DNA from: Paratractidigestivibacter sp003150175 | Lineage (GTDB): Bacteria; Actinomycetota; Coriobacteriia; Coriobacteriales; Atopobiaceae | Direction: 5' to 3' (one strand) | Assembly: GCF_964283195.1 (NCBI RefSeq) | Contig: NZ_CAXYLH010000007.1 | DNA length: 64,000 bases | Part shown: positions 49,942 to 59,101 of the stretch, piece after piece | Position numbering within the stretch: the stretch's first letter is position 1 | How the letters are laid out: each line of letters starts with the position of its first letter | Made by a program: the position numbers and the translations under genes | The notes under the pieces: model-generated | Seen by the model: only the letters and a program-made list of their open reading frames with translations | Told to the model about the DNA's origin: nothing | The model's database searches: none

Positions 49942-50436
49942 ATGTCTAATTTCCCCAGGTCAAACAGCTTTGACTCCAGCCTTGTCCGTTCAAAAATCAT
50001 GGGCCCCAACCCGCTCAAGCTCTGCGAGGAGCTGCTTAGCGCCGCCGAGATCCCGTGCGGAAGCCGCGTGTGCGACCTCGGCAGCGGGAACGGCATCACG
50101 AGCGTCATGCTCGCGCGCGAGTACGGCCGCGACCCCGACCACCTCGGCAAGAAGCTCTTGCCGTACGTGGCGGACGCGGGCAAGCTCTATCTCTCGATTC
50201 CCGGTATGGTACGCGACTGCCACGACGAGCTGCCTGAATGCCTGCTCGCGTCCTGGACGCCCGAGCAGCTCGAGTACATGCACGACGTCGACTGGTGGTG
50301 CGACATGATCTCGCGGACCGACGGCGTAAAGCCTGGGCACCGGGGCGGGTGGGCGTCGATGTTGCTGCGCACCCGCCCCGGCGCTTATTTGCCGGCAGAC
50401 GCTAGTCGACGCTCTTTAGGCTCTCGACCATGTTGA
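49942..50436 (+). pseudogene. SAM-dependent methyltransferase with internal deletion
   Basis: The N-terminus contains the SAM site (CGSRVCDLGSGNGITSVMLA). It then passes directly from REYG to RDPDHLGKKLLPYV, omitting about 50 residues expected in this family (motifs II and III). It continues with IPGMVRDCHDELPECLLASW and MHDVDWWCDMISRT, then loses homology after GVKP, where the sequence enters a terminator-like hairpin. Deletion and truncated tail suggest a remnant, although the frame is open. The 273-bp gap upstream shows no other gene. Confidence 0.7.
50340..50381. terminator. Strong hairpin between the methyltransferase remnant and the permease
   Basis: CCGGGGCGGGTG (50340-50351) pairs perfectly with CACCCGCCCCGG (50370-50381), with an 18-nt loop. 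On the plus strand it is followed by CGCTTATTTG. It overlaps the open frame of the methyltransferase remnant. Confidence 0.6.
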
Positions 50437-53400
50437 TGCGGCGAAGCTTGCCGCGCATGGCGACGGTCACCGCCACGGCAAAGACCATCGTGAGCGCGAA
50501 GGCGAGCAAGAAGCTCTGGGGGTGGATCTCGCGGCCAAACATGACCTGGTCGACCTCGGCCGTGACCACGACGAAGCCTTCCATATAGACACCGAGCACC
50601 AGGCCCGCGACCGCGCCGATGAGCGCGAGCAGCAGCGTCTCGCGGTAGATATAGGCATCGACCTCGTGCGGCTTGAAGCCGAGGACCTTCAGGGTCGCGA
50701 TCTCGCGCACGCGCTCGGCGATGTTGATGTTCGTCAGGTTGTAGAGCACCACGAAGGCAAGAAGCGCGGCGGCGACCACGAGCACGACGACGACCGAGTC
50801 GACGCTCTTGAGCATGTTGCGATAGCTGTTGATGGTCTCGTCGTTGTAGATGAGCGTCTTTGCGCCGTCCATGCCCAAGACGTCGGCGGAGAGCGCAGAG
50901 CGCACCTTGGCGTCCTCGGAGACGCCTGCGTACAGGGCGTTGGGCGCGGGCTCTTGGCCGAAGACCTTCTTGTAGGCCTCCGGCGACATGATGACGACCT
51001 GGCCGATGTAGTACTCCATCACGCCGTCGATGCGCACCTCGCGGGGCTCGCCCGTAGCGTTGCCGATGGTGTCCTCGTCGTAGACCGCGATGACGTCGCC
51101 GGCTTTGACACCGAGGCGCGTCGCAAGCTTCTCGGTGATGAGCGCGCCGTCGTCGGTAAGCGCGAGCGGCTCGTGGCCCAGCCTCGTGCGCATAGTGACG
51201 AGCCGGCCGAAGGCGTTCTCGTCCTGCGGAACGTCGATCTCGACGCGCTGGTCGTCGTCGTCATCCGTTGCCCCCGCGATGCGCGCGACGGCGTTGTCGG
51301 CAAAAATCCAGGCGCGGTCGCCCTGGGAGTCGGCGGCCACGCGGTCCACCACAGCATCGCGCTGCGCGTCGGTGACGTCGGCGTCCATGCGCACGGTCGT
51401 GTTGTAGTGGTAGAGCTCGCCGAACTGCTTGTCGATGATGTCGTTGATGGCGTTTTGAAGCCCCAGGCCCGTGAGCAGCAGCGCTGTGCAGCCGGCAATG
51501 CCGATGATGGTCATGCACAGGCGGCGCTTGTAGCGGAAGAGGTTGCGCGCTGTGACCTTCCAGCTGAAGGACATCCGGCGCCACACCGGCTTCACGCGCT
51601 CGAGCAGGATGCGCTTGCCGGCCTTCGGGGCGCGCGGAAGCATGAGCTCGGAGGGCTTCTCACGCAGGGTTGCGGACACTGCGGCCCAGGTCGCAGCCAC
51701 CGTTATGCCCACGCCGAGCCCCGCCGACGCAAGCGCGATGCCCACGTCGATGGGCACGGGCCGGCACGGCAGTGGATAGATGATGGCGTACGCGCCCATG
51801 ATGAACCATGGCAAGAAGATCGAGAGGACCACGATGCCGATGGCCGACCCGATGCCGCTCGCGACGGCGGCGTACAGCAGGTACTTCGACGATATCTTGG
51901 CCTTCGAGTAACCGAGCGCCTTGTACGTGCCGATGAGCACGCGATCCTCGTCGACCATGCGCGTCATGGTGGTGAGCGAGACGAGCGCCGCCACGAGGAA
52001 GAAGATCAAGGGGAACACCTGGGCGATCTTGTCGATGCGGCCTGCGTCGGAGCGGAAGCTCTCGGCGCCGATGTTCTTGGTGAGGTCGAGGGTGTAGACG
52101 GCCGCGTCCCTGGCAGCTATGTCGTCCACCTTCGCTTGCGCGTCGGTGAGCTGGCTCTCGGCATCGGCAAACTCGCCTTGCGCCTCGGCGCGCTTGGCGG
52201 CGAGCTCCTCGGCGCCGGCCTTCCACTGTGCAAGGCCGTCGTCGTACTCGGACTGGCCAGCAGCCAGCTGCGCCTTACCATCGGCGAGCTGTCGGCGGCC
52301 GGCATCGAGACGCGTCGCGGCGGCATCGAGTTCTGCTTGGGCGTCGGCAAAGCCCTGCTCGGCGGCAACCTTCTGGGCGGCGAGCTCGGAGGCGGCCGCG
52401 TCAAGCCGCTCGGGCACGCCGGCGACCTGCGCGTCGATCTGGGCGATGCCGTCGTTGAGCTGCTGGATGCCGGCCTCGGCCGTGGCCTTCTTTCCCTCAA
52501 GGTCCGCCTTCTGCGCCTCGAGCGCGGGAAGGGCTGCCTGGGCCTCGGCGAGCTTTTGCTCGCAAGTGGCCTTCTGCGCCTCGAGCGCGGCTTTCTGCTC
52601 CGCGTAGCCCTCCGCCGCCGGGTCGAGCGCATCGAGCTCGGCCTGAAGCTGCGCAATCGTCGCGGTAAGCGAGTCGATGTTCACCTGAGCTTGGGCGATG
52701 CCTGCCTCGACCTTCGCGATTCCGTCATTGAGTTGCCCTAACCCCTCATTCGCCTCGTCGCGCTTCTCCACAAGGCCCGCGCGCGTGCCCACGGCATCCT
52801 CATAGGACGCCCAGCCGTCGTCGATCTGCTTCTGCGCCTGGTCGAACGCCGCGCTCGCGTCGGCGCGCTTCTGTACCAGCGCCGAGACCCCGGATTCGTA
52901 CTGCGCCTGGCCATCGGTGAGCTCCGCCTCACTCGACGCGATGGTCGCCCGAGAGGACTCGAGCTTCCGTGCGGCGGCATCGAGCTGGGCCTTGGAGTCG
53001 TCGAGGGTTGCCTGTGCGTCGTCGAGCTGCGCCTGCGCGTCGGCCTTCTTTTGCTCGAACTCGGCGCGCTTCTCGTCAAGCTTTTCCTGCGCCTCGGATC
53101 GGAGGTCGTCGACGCGGCCCGCCGCAAGCTCGTCCGACATGCCGTCGATGCGGTCGACGACCTCATCGACCTTGGCCCGGTAGGCGTCGGTCCCCCACTG
53201 CAGCTCGCGGGCGCTCTCGACGGTTATAAAGGCCTCGGTATAGGGATAATCCTGCGCAAACGCGTCAGCAGGGACGTAGACATAGCTCGTGAGCCTGCCG
53301 CTTCCGAGCGAAGTCGTCCCCGCATTCGTTGAGCAGGTGTAGTACGAGGAGTGCACAAAGCCTACGACGGTGAACTCCCACACCGAGAAGGTCTTGTCCA

Positions 53401-53926
53401 GGTCCTGCATGCCCTCGAGCAGCCGGACCTTATCGCCCAACTTCACCTCGCCCGGCCAGACCTGGTCGGCCGAGAGCAGGCACTCGTCCGGCGCCTCGGG
53501 CCAAGAGCCGCTCACGAGCAGGGGGCGGTTGATGTAGTTGGCGTCGCCGGAGACAGCGGCTGCCTCGGCGTAGGAGCACGCCTTTGCGGCATCGACGTCG
53601 AGCGAGTGGAACCGCAGCGTGCACTGCTCGCCGGCCACGTCCGAGGTGGCGTCCGCCTCGTAGGCGGGCATCACGCCGTCGACGCCGGCGACGGCGCGCA
53701 GCTGGTCCACCTGCGACTGATCGAGGCCCACCGTCGAGACCACGCGCGCGTCGCAGAGGTTCGTGCCGTCGTAGTACTCGTCGCCCGCAAGGAGCATGTC
53801 CTGCCCCGTCATGCGCAGTCCCGCAAAGAAGCCCGTGCCCAGGGCGGCGATGACCGCGATGGCTATGAAGCGCCCCAGCGAATGAGTGACGGAGCGCACG
53901 GTGTCTTTAAAGAAGGCGCTTCTCAT
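50402..53926 (-). CDS. Large FtsX-like ABC transporter permease with coiled-coil domain
   Basis: About 1174 residues. An N-terminal membrane helix (SLGRFIAIAVIAALGTGFFA) is followed by an extracytoplasmic domain. A coiled coil of about 350 residues comes next (repeats of A-E-L-x-x-Q-K with DAQAQLDDAQATLDDSKAQL), then two FtsX/MacB-type membrane domains (PLIFFLVAALVSLTTMTRMV and VVLVVAAALLAFVVLYNLTN). Such permeases pair with a LolD/MacB-type ATPase, but none is adjacent. The ATG at 53926 gives MRSAFFKDTVRSVTHSLGRF; the upstream 19 residues lack homology. Role unknown; possibly envelope lipid or peptide handling. Confidence 0.85.
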   Translation of the reverse strand: MRSAFFKDTVRSVTHSLGRFIAIAVIAALGTGFFAGLRMTGQDMLLAGDEYYDGTNLCDARVVSTVGLDQSQVDQLRAVAGVDGVMPAYEADATSDVAGEQCTLRFHSLDVDAAKACSYAEAAAVSGDANYINRPLLVSGSWPEAPDECLLSADQVWPGEVKLGDKVRLLEGMQDLDKTFSVWEFTVVGFVHSSYYTCSTNAGTTSLGSGRLTSYVYVPADAFAQDYPYTEAFITVESARELQWGTDAYRAKVDEVVDRIDGMSDELAAGRVDDLRSEAQEKLDEKRAEFEQKKADAQAQLDDAQATLDDSKAQLDAAARKLESSRATIASSEAELTDGQAQYESGVSALVQKRADASAAFDQAQKQIDDGWASYEDAVGTRAGLVEKRDEANEGLGQLNDGIAKVEAGIAQAQVNIDSLTATIAQLQAELDALDPAAEGYAEQKAALEAQKATCEQKLAEAQAALPALEAQKADLEGKKATAEAGIQQLNDGIAQIDAQVAGVPERLDAAASELAAQKVAAEQGFADAQAELDAAATRLDAGRRQLADGKAQLAAGQSEYDDGLAQWKAGAEELAAKRAEAQGEFADAESQLTDAQAKVDDIAARDAAVYTLDLTKNIGAESFRSDAGRIDKIAQVFPLIFFLVAALVSLTTMTRMVDEDRVLIGTYKALGYSKAKISSKYLLYAAVASGIGSAIGIVVLSIFLPWFIMGAYAIIYPLPCRPVPIDVGIALASAGLGVGITVAATWAAVSATLREKPSELMLPRAPKAGKRILLERVKPVWRRMSFSWKVTARNLFRYKRRLCMTIIGIAGCTALLLTGLGLQNAINDIIDKQFGELYHYNTTVRMDADVTDAQRDAVVDRVAADSQGDRAWIFADNAVARIAGATDDDDDQRVEIDVPQDENAFGRLVTMRTRLGHEPLALTDDGALITEKLATRLGVKAGDVIAVYDEDTIGNATGEPREVRIDGVMEYYIGQVVIMSPEAYKKVFGQEPAPNALYAGVSEDAKVRSALSADVLGMDGAKTLIYNDETINSYRNMLKSVDSVVVVLVVAAALLAFVVLYNLTNINIAERVREIATLKVLGFKPHEVDAYIYRETLLLALIGAVAGLVLGVYMEGFVVVTAEVDQVMFGREIHPQSFLLAFALTMVFAVAVTVAMRGKLRRINMVESLKSVD

Positions 53927-54182
53927 TGTGTATGGCCGACGCGTCCGCGCCGACCTCTCCCCCGCTCCGATCGCCCTGCTCAAAACTTGTTCAATGCTGT
54001 GAGTTTATCCCCGTTCAGGCCCGTATAAACCACGTGGGACGCCAAGAAGGGCGGGCGGCAAGACGCGCGGGACTATCGGCTGGTCTCGACCGGCGGCCTG
54101 CGCCTCGAAGGCCGCAGCGCAGCGCAGCCGGCAGGAAATGACCCCGCCGGCCGCGCTTCTTTATAGACTCTGCCCGCGCCGT

Positions 54183-54953
54183 TTAGTGGCAGCAGCAGTG
54201 GCCGTCCTCGTGGGAGTGGCCCTCGCCGTGGCCGTGGCCGCCGCAGCCGCATCCCTCGTGGCCGTGCTCGTGGCCCTCGCCGTGGCAGTCGCAGGTGGCG
54301 TTCTCGACCTGCTCGAACTCGCCGGCGAGGAAGGCGGCGACGATGGCGTCGCAGTCGCCCTGGGCGCCCGCATAGATGTCGATGCCGGTCTGCGAGAGCG
54401 CGTTGATGGCGCCGCCGCCGATGCCGCCGCAGATGAGGATGTTGACGCCGCCGTCGGCAAGCACGCCGGCAAGCGCGCCGTGGCCCGCGCCGTTGGAGCC
54501 CACGACCTGGGAAGAGACGACCTTGCCGTCCTCGACGTCGTAGATCTTGAACTGCTCGGTGCGACCGAAGTGCTGGAAGACGTTGCCGTTGTCGTACGTG
54601 ACCGCGATTCTCATAGCGCTCTCCCTCTTTGCCGGCCAAGGCTCGGCGTCGGCTTGCGGAGCGGAGGCATAGGCGACGTTGCCGCCGGAGACGACCAGGC
54701 ACCGGCCGTTGACCAGCGCGTCGGCGACCTTTGCGCGGGCGCGATCGCAGATGGCCGCCACCGTGGCGCGGGCGACGCCCATGCGCTCGGCAGCTTCGGC
54801 CTGGCTCAGATGCTCGAGGTCCACGAGGCGCAGCGCCTCGAGCTCGTCGATCGCTAGCGTGATGTCGCGCCCGCTCGCCGGGCCGTCGGGAGAAAACCCG
54901 AGGTATTCAGGCTCCGCTCCGACGTTTCTGATCTTCTGCCGGCGACCCGCCAT
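54183..54953 (-). CDS. DUF134 regulator fused to NifX-type cofactor-binding domain
   Basis: A 256-residue fusion. Residues 1-100 are a DUF134/UPF0251 HTH (LAIDELEALRLVDLEHLSQA, RMGVARATVAAICDRARAK). From residue 114 (MRIAVTYDNGNVFQHFGRTE) it is a dinitrogenase iron-molybdenum cofactor-binding (NifX/NafY) domain, followed by a His/Cys-rich tail with many GHGH and final CCCH residues. An internal ATG at 54614-54612 has GGGAG 6 nt upstream, so the NifX domain may also be made alone. In other genomes these domains are separate neighbouring genes. Likely an iron-sulfur or metal-responsive factor. A perfect dyad just upstream suggests autoregulation. Confidence 0.87.
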   Translation of the reverse strand: MAGRRQKIRNVGAEPEYLGFSPDGPASGRDITLAIDELEALRLVDLEHLSQAEAAERMGVARATVAAICDRARAKVADALVNGRCLVVSGGNVAYASAPQADAEPWPAKRESAMRIAVTYDNGNVFQHFGRTEQFKIYDVEDGKVVSSQVVGSNGAGHGALAGVLADGGVNILICGGIGGGAINALSQTGIDIYAGAQGDCDAIVAAFLAGEFEQVENATCDCHGEGHEHGHEGCGCGGHGHGEGHSHEDGHCCCH

Positions 54954-54962
54954 GCTTCCTGC

Positions 54963-54994
54963 TCCTTATTTCTGACTTATGACAGAAATAAGGA
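54963..54994 (-). promoter_or_regulatory. Operator dyad of the DUF134-NifX gene
   Basis: TCCTTATTTCTG (54963-54974) and CAGAAATAAGGA (54983-54994) are perfect 12-bp arms with an 8-bp centre, 10 bp before the start codon. On the minus strand TTGCAA, 16 bp, TATCCT forms a possible promoter overlapping the dyad. A half site recurs at 49723-49733. Confidence 0.65.
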
Positions 54995-55053
54995 TACGCC
55001 GATGCGTCAGGTTTGCAAGTCTTTTTTGACATATGTCGATAATTGGAGACCAA

Positions 55054-55171
55054 GCGCACTTCTTGCCTGCAAAAGCCGCTGCGGCTAGTTAATCTCATCT
55101 TTTACCTACCTTTCCAAAGGTAAGTAAAAGATGCAACTATTTTTAGGCCGAGGCCTTGGAAAGAAGTGCGC
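55054..55171. repeat. Nested palindromic element, copy 2
   Basis: Outer arms GCGCACTTCTT (55054-55064) and AAGAAGTGCGC (55161-55171) are perfect. Inner arms 55096-55113 and 55116-55133 (CATCTTTTAC...) pair over 18 bp with one mismatch and a 2-nt loop. The plan matches 34055-34152: CTTCTT/AAGAAG outside, an AT-rich palindrome inside. Confidence 0.7.
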
Positions 55172-55181
55172 GCCGCCAGGC

Positions 55182-56163
55182 CTAGCTATACCGCGGCTCA
55201 TCCGCGAGAAGCTCAGTGGCAAAGATCTGCCGCACAGCCGCCTCGTACTCGTCGGCACGACGGAGCTTTCTCACGGCACGGTGAACGGACTGCGGATCGG
55301 CGAAGGAGCACCTGGCGTACGACCACCACTCCTTCATGCGGAACACCGCGTTGCCGCCCATCTCATCGGTGTAGGCACGATAGAGCTCATCGTGGAAGCG
55401 CTCGAGCTCCTCGCGCGTAAGCCCTGCGCCGCCGCGAATCTGGCGCGCAAGGGCGGGGTTGGCCAGGATTCCGCGTCCGAGCAACACGTGTCGCGTCTGC
55501 GGATATTCCGCAACCAGCGCCTCGTAGTCCCCCGGCGCAAAGACGTCCCCGTTGTACGCCACGGGAAACGGCGCCTGCTCGAGCGTCCGCCCATAGAGCT
55601 CGCGCCGCGGCTTTCCGCTGTAGAAGTCTTTCTGAACACGGGGATGGACGATGAGCTCGCGGATTCCTCAGCGGCAAAACAGCTCGAGGATCTCGTCGTA
55701 CTCCGCCTCTTCTGCAATCCCGACGCGCGTCTTTACCGAAACCGGCAGCGGCGAGCGCTCACACACGTCGGAAAGAAACGCCTCGAGCCGAGTCGGGTTA
55801 CGCAGGAGGCCGGAGCCCTTCTCCTTTGCGACGACCGTTCCCGAGGGACAGCCGAGGTTGAGGTTGATCTCTGTATAGCCCATGCCCGACAGCAGCTCGG
55901 CCGCCCAGACGAAGCGGTCGGTGGCGTCCACGTAGACGAGGTTCGCGTCCATCTGGTTCTCAAAGACGTCGACGACCTGCTCGCTCTCGCCCTTGCGCAT
56001 AAGGCCGTGGTTCACGTGCACGCAGATGAGCTGCTTGCCGATGGCCTTGATAAGAAGTGCCGCGACGACGGAGCTGTCGACGCCGCCGGAAAGCGCCAGC
56101 AGGACCTTCTTGTCGCCTACCTGCTCGCGGATTGCATCAACTTGCTCGGAAATGAACGCCTAG
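55182..56163 (-). pseudogene. guaA-dus chimeric pseudogene
   Basis: Reading the minus strand, residues from 56160 are a GMP synthetase ATP-pyrophosphatase fragment (AFISEQVDAIREQVGDKKVL, LALSGGVDSS, VHVNHGLMRKGESEQVVDVF, YVDATDRF). At about 55919-55911 it turns, in frame, into tRNA-dihydrouridine synthase (VWAAELLSGMGYTEINLNLG, CPSGTVV), which is cut by TGA at 55670-55668 and continues in frame (RELIVHPRVQKDFYSGKPRR, VAYNGDVFAPGDY) to 55182. GuaA lacks its glutaminase domain and C-terminus; Dus lacks its FMN-binding N-terminus. A TAG directly precedes the guaA fragment. An intact dus lies at 61356. Confidence 0.82.
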
Positions 56164-56197
56164 GAAAGCTCGGGGGTGGAAGAGAAGGGCACGCAAG

Positions 56198-56896
56198 ATG
56201 GATCGATACCTGAGGGAAACGCCAATACTCGACTACGGCAGTGCCCCCATCCAGACGCTGATTCACGAGCGCGGCTGGAGCGAGCTTCCCGAGTTCGAAC
56301 GCGCACGTGCCATCTACTACTTCGTACGCGACGAGATCCTGTTTGGCTATAACGCCGATGACGGCATTCCCGCGTCGCGCGTCCTCGCCGACGGCTTTGG
56401 CCAGTGCAACACCAAGGGAACGCTCTTCATGGCACTGTTGCGCTCTTGCGGCATCCCCTGCCGGGTTCACGGCTTTTTGATTGACAAGAAGCTGCAGAAA
56501 GGCGCCATGACCGGCATCGTCTATTACAGCGCACCGCAAGAAATCCTGCACAGTTGGGTCGAGGTCCTTCTTGACGGGCGTTGGTACGAACTTGAGGGGT
56601 TCATCCTCGATAAAGGCTATCTGGGAAACCTGCAAGCGGCCCATCCGGAATGCACCGGCGCGTTTTGCGGCTACGGCGTCGCCGTCAAGGACTTCCAGCA
56701 CCCAGTGGTCGACTTCGACCGCAACGACACCTACATCCAAAGCGAAGGCATCACCCGCGACCTTGGAATCTATGACTGCCCGGACGACCTGCTGCAAGAG
56801 CATAGCCAGGCCATGTCCGCGCCTAAGGCGTTTGCCTACTGCCATATTGGCAGGCACCTCATGAATCAGAACATAAAGATAATCCGCAACGCGTGA
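56198..56896 (+). CDS. Transglutaminase-like domain protein
   Basis: 232 residues, soluble, no signal peptide. A transglutaminase/protease-like core: the Cys is in ADGFGQCNTKGTLFMALLRS and the His in ILHSWVEVLLDGRWYELEGF, where a downstream acidic residue completes the triad. This is the group related to arylamine acetyltransferase-like and bacterial transglutaminase-like hydrolases; substrate unknown. The C-terminus contains CHIGRHLMNQN. Its stop codon lies within a 33-bp palindrome. Confidence 0.78.
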   Translation: MDRYLRETPILDYGSAPIQTLIHERGWSELPEFERARAIYYFVRDEILFGYNADDGIPASRVLADGFGQCNTKGTLFMALLRSCGIPCRVHGFLIDKKLQKGAMTGIVYYSAPQEILHSWVEVLLDGRWYELEGFILDKGYLGNLQAAHPECTGAFCGYGVAVKDFQHPVVDFDRNDTYIQSEGITRDLGIYDCPDDLLQEHSQAMSAPKAFAYCHIGRHLMNQNIKIIRNA

Positions 56897-56922
56897 ACAG
56901 GGGTACGTCCCCTGTTCACGCG
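56890..56922. repeat. 33-bp palindrome at the end of the transglutaminase-like gene
   Basis: CGCGTGAACAGGGG and its complement form perfect 14-bp arms around TACGT. It has the same length and G/C centre as the 15048 family but a different sequence. It includes the gene's TGA stop and may terminate transcription in both directions. Confidence 0.75.
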
Positions 56923-57013
56923 CGTTTGGATTTCGTGTTGGCGTGGCCAGGGCTATGCTAACTTGACTATCTGAACGATTGAGGCGCAGGAGAGGGAACA
57001 CCGAAAAGCAACC

Positions 57014-59011
57014 ATGGCAAAGAACACCGCGAACTATGGTAACGACAGCATCAGACAGCTCAAGGACGAGGAGCGCGTCCGACTACGCCCCGCCGTCATC
57101 TTCGGCTCGGACGGTCTCGACGGCTGCGCGCACGCCGCCTTCGAGATCCTGTCCAACGCCGTCGACGAGGCCCGCCAGGGCTACGGCAAACTGATCACCC
57201 TCACGGCCTTTTCCGACGGCTCCATCCAGGTTGAGGATAACGGCCGTGGCTGCCCGCTGGACTGGAACCCCACCGAGAAGCGCTTCAACTGGGAGCTCGT
57301 CTTCTGCGAGCTCTACGCCGGCGGCAAGTACAGCAACAACGAGGGCGGCGACTACGACTTCTCGCTCGGAACCAACGGCCTCGGCTCCTGCGCGACGCAG
57401 TACGCCTCCGAGTACATGGACGTCACTGTGTGGCGCGACGGCAACAAATACTCCCTCCACTTCAAGAAGGGCAAGGTCGTCGGCGCAAAGAAGAAGGCCC
57501 TCCAGATCGAGCCGGCCGACACCGACCGTACCGGCACCACCATCAAGTGGCGCCCGGACCTCGAGGTCTTCACCTCGATCGACATCCCCCACGAGTGGTA
57601 CCGCGAGACCATGCGCCGCCAGGCGGTCGTCAACGCCAACGTGACCTTCCGCCTGCGCATCGAGGGCGACGACGGAGAGTTTTCTGAGGAGGACTTCTGC
57701 TATCCCAAGGGCATCGAGGACTACGTGCTCGAGAAGGTGGGCGCCGACTACCTCACCGAGCCCTTCTTTGTAGAGGCGGACCGCCGCGGCCGCGACCGCG
57801 AGGACCTGCCCGACTACAACGTCAAGATCACCGCCTGCATGTGCTTCTCCCGCACCTTCCAAATGCAGGAGTACTACCACAACTCTTCTTGGCTCGAGAA
57901 CGGTGGCTCGCCCGAGAAGGCGGCCCGCAGCGCCTTCACCAGCGCGATCGATGCCTACATCAAGTCCCAGGGCAAGTACAACAAGAACGAGACCTCCATC
58001 AAGTGGCAGGACGTCCAGGACTGCCTGGTGCTCGTGACCAACTGCTTCTCCACCCAGACCTCCTACGAGAACCAGACCAAGAAGGCCATCAACAACCGCT
58101 TCATCCAGCAGGCCATGACCGCGTTCTTCAAGGAGCGCCTCTCGACGTACCTCATCGAGAACAAGGACGCCGCGAACAAGATCATGGAGCAGGTCCTCAT
58201 CAACAAGCGCTCCCGCGAGAACGCCGAGAAGACCCGCCAGAGCATCAAGACCAACCTGCAGCAGAAGACCGACATGGCCAACCGCGTGCAGAAGTTCATC
58301 GACTGCCGTTCCAAGGACAAGACCCTCCGCGAGGTCTACATCGTGGAGGGCGACTCGGCTGCGGGCGCCATCCGCACCTCGCGCGACGCCGAGTTCCAGG
58401 GCGTCATGCCGGTCCGCGGCAAGATCCTGAACTGCCTGAAGGAGGACTACCCGCGCATCTTCAAGTCCGAGATCATCATGGACCTGCTGCGCGTGCTCGG
58501 CTGCGGCGTCGAGGTCAAGGACAAGCGCATGAAGAACCTCGGCTCCTTCGACCTGAACAACCTCAACTGGAGCAAGGTCATCATCTGCACGGACGCCGAC
58601 GTCGACGGCTACCACATCCGCGCGCTGATTCTCACCATGCTCTACCGCCTGGTCCCCACGCTCATCGACGAGGGCTACGTCTACATCGCCGAGTCGCCGC
58701 TCTACGAGATCAACTGCAAAGAGAAGACCTACTTCGCCTACACCGACCTCGAGAAGAACGGCATCCTGAAGGAGATCGGCGACCAGAAGTGCTCCATCAA
58801 CCGGTCAAAGGGTCTGGGTGAGAACGACCCGGACATGATGTGGCTCACCACCATGAACCCCGAGACCCGCCGCCTGATCAAGGTGGAGCCCGAGGACGTG
58901 ACAAAGATGGAGACCATGTTCAACCTGCTGTTGGGCAACGACGACGAGGGCCGCAAGCGCCACATCGCTGAGCACGGCAAGGAGTACCTGGACCAGCTCG
59001 ACCTGCAGTAG
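57014..59011 (+). CDS. parE: Type II topoisomerase subunit B (ParE/GyrB-like)
   Basis: A 665-residue GHKL ATPase subunit: EILSNAVDEARQGYG (ATP, Mg), VEDNGRGCPLDW, YAGGKYSNNEGGDYDFSLGT and TNGLGSCATQ, the transducer domain, and a TOPRIM domain (EGDSAAGA, CTDADVDGYHIRALILTMLY). It is more divergent from canonical GyrB than expected for the sole gyrase, so I read it as a topoisomerase IV-like second enzyme. The partner subunit starts 91 bp downstream. Confidence 0.9.
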   Translation: MAKNTANYGNDSIRQLKDEERVRLRPAVIFGSDGLDGCAHAAFEILSNAVDEARQGYGKLITLTAFSDGSIQVEDNGRGCPLDWNPTEKRFNWELVFCELYAGGKYSNNEGGDYDFSLGTNGLGSCATQYASEYMDVTVWRDGNKYSLHFKKGKVVGAKKKALQIEPADTDRTGTTIKWRPDLEVFTSIDIPHEWYRETMRRQAVVNANVTFRLRIEGDDGEFSEEDFCYPKGIEDYVLEKVGADYLTEPFFVEADRRGRDREDLPDYNVKITACMCFSRTFQMQEYYHNSSWLENGGSPEKAARSAFTSAIDAYIKSQGKYNKNETSIKWQDVQDCLVLVTNCFSTQTSYENQTKKAINNRFIQQAMTAFFKERLSTYLIENKDAANKIMEQVLINKRSRENAEKTRQSIKTNLQQKTDMANRVQKFIDCRSKDKTLREVYIVEGDSAAGAIRTSRDAEFQGVMPVRGKILNCLKEDYPRIFKSEIIMDLLRVLGCGVEVKDKRMKNLGSFDLNNLNWSKVIICTDADVDGYHIRALILTMLYRLVPTLIDEGYVYIAESPLYEINCKEKTYFAYTDLEKNGILKEIGDQKCSINRSKGLGENDPDMMWLTTMNPETRRLIKVEPEDVTKMETMFNLLLGNDDEGRKRHIAEHGKEYLDQLDLQ

Positions 59012-59101
59012 CGCATGCTCCCGCGCCGGACGGGAACCCCAGCGCGGCGCGGCCTCCCCCTCTCCAAAGAATCGATCCGACGCACGCATACAGAGGAAAT
59101 C

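Noticed and set aside
49942..50436. Intact small methyltransferase
   Set aside because: Conserved motifs II and III are missing and the C-terminus is non-homologous, so a deletion remnant is more likely.
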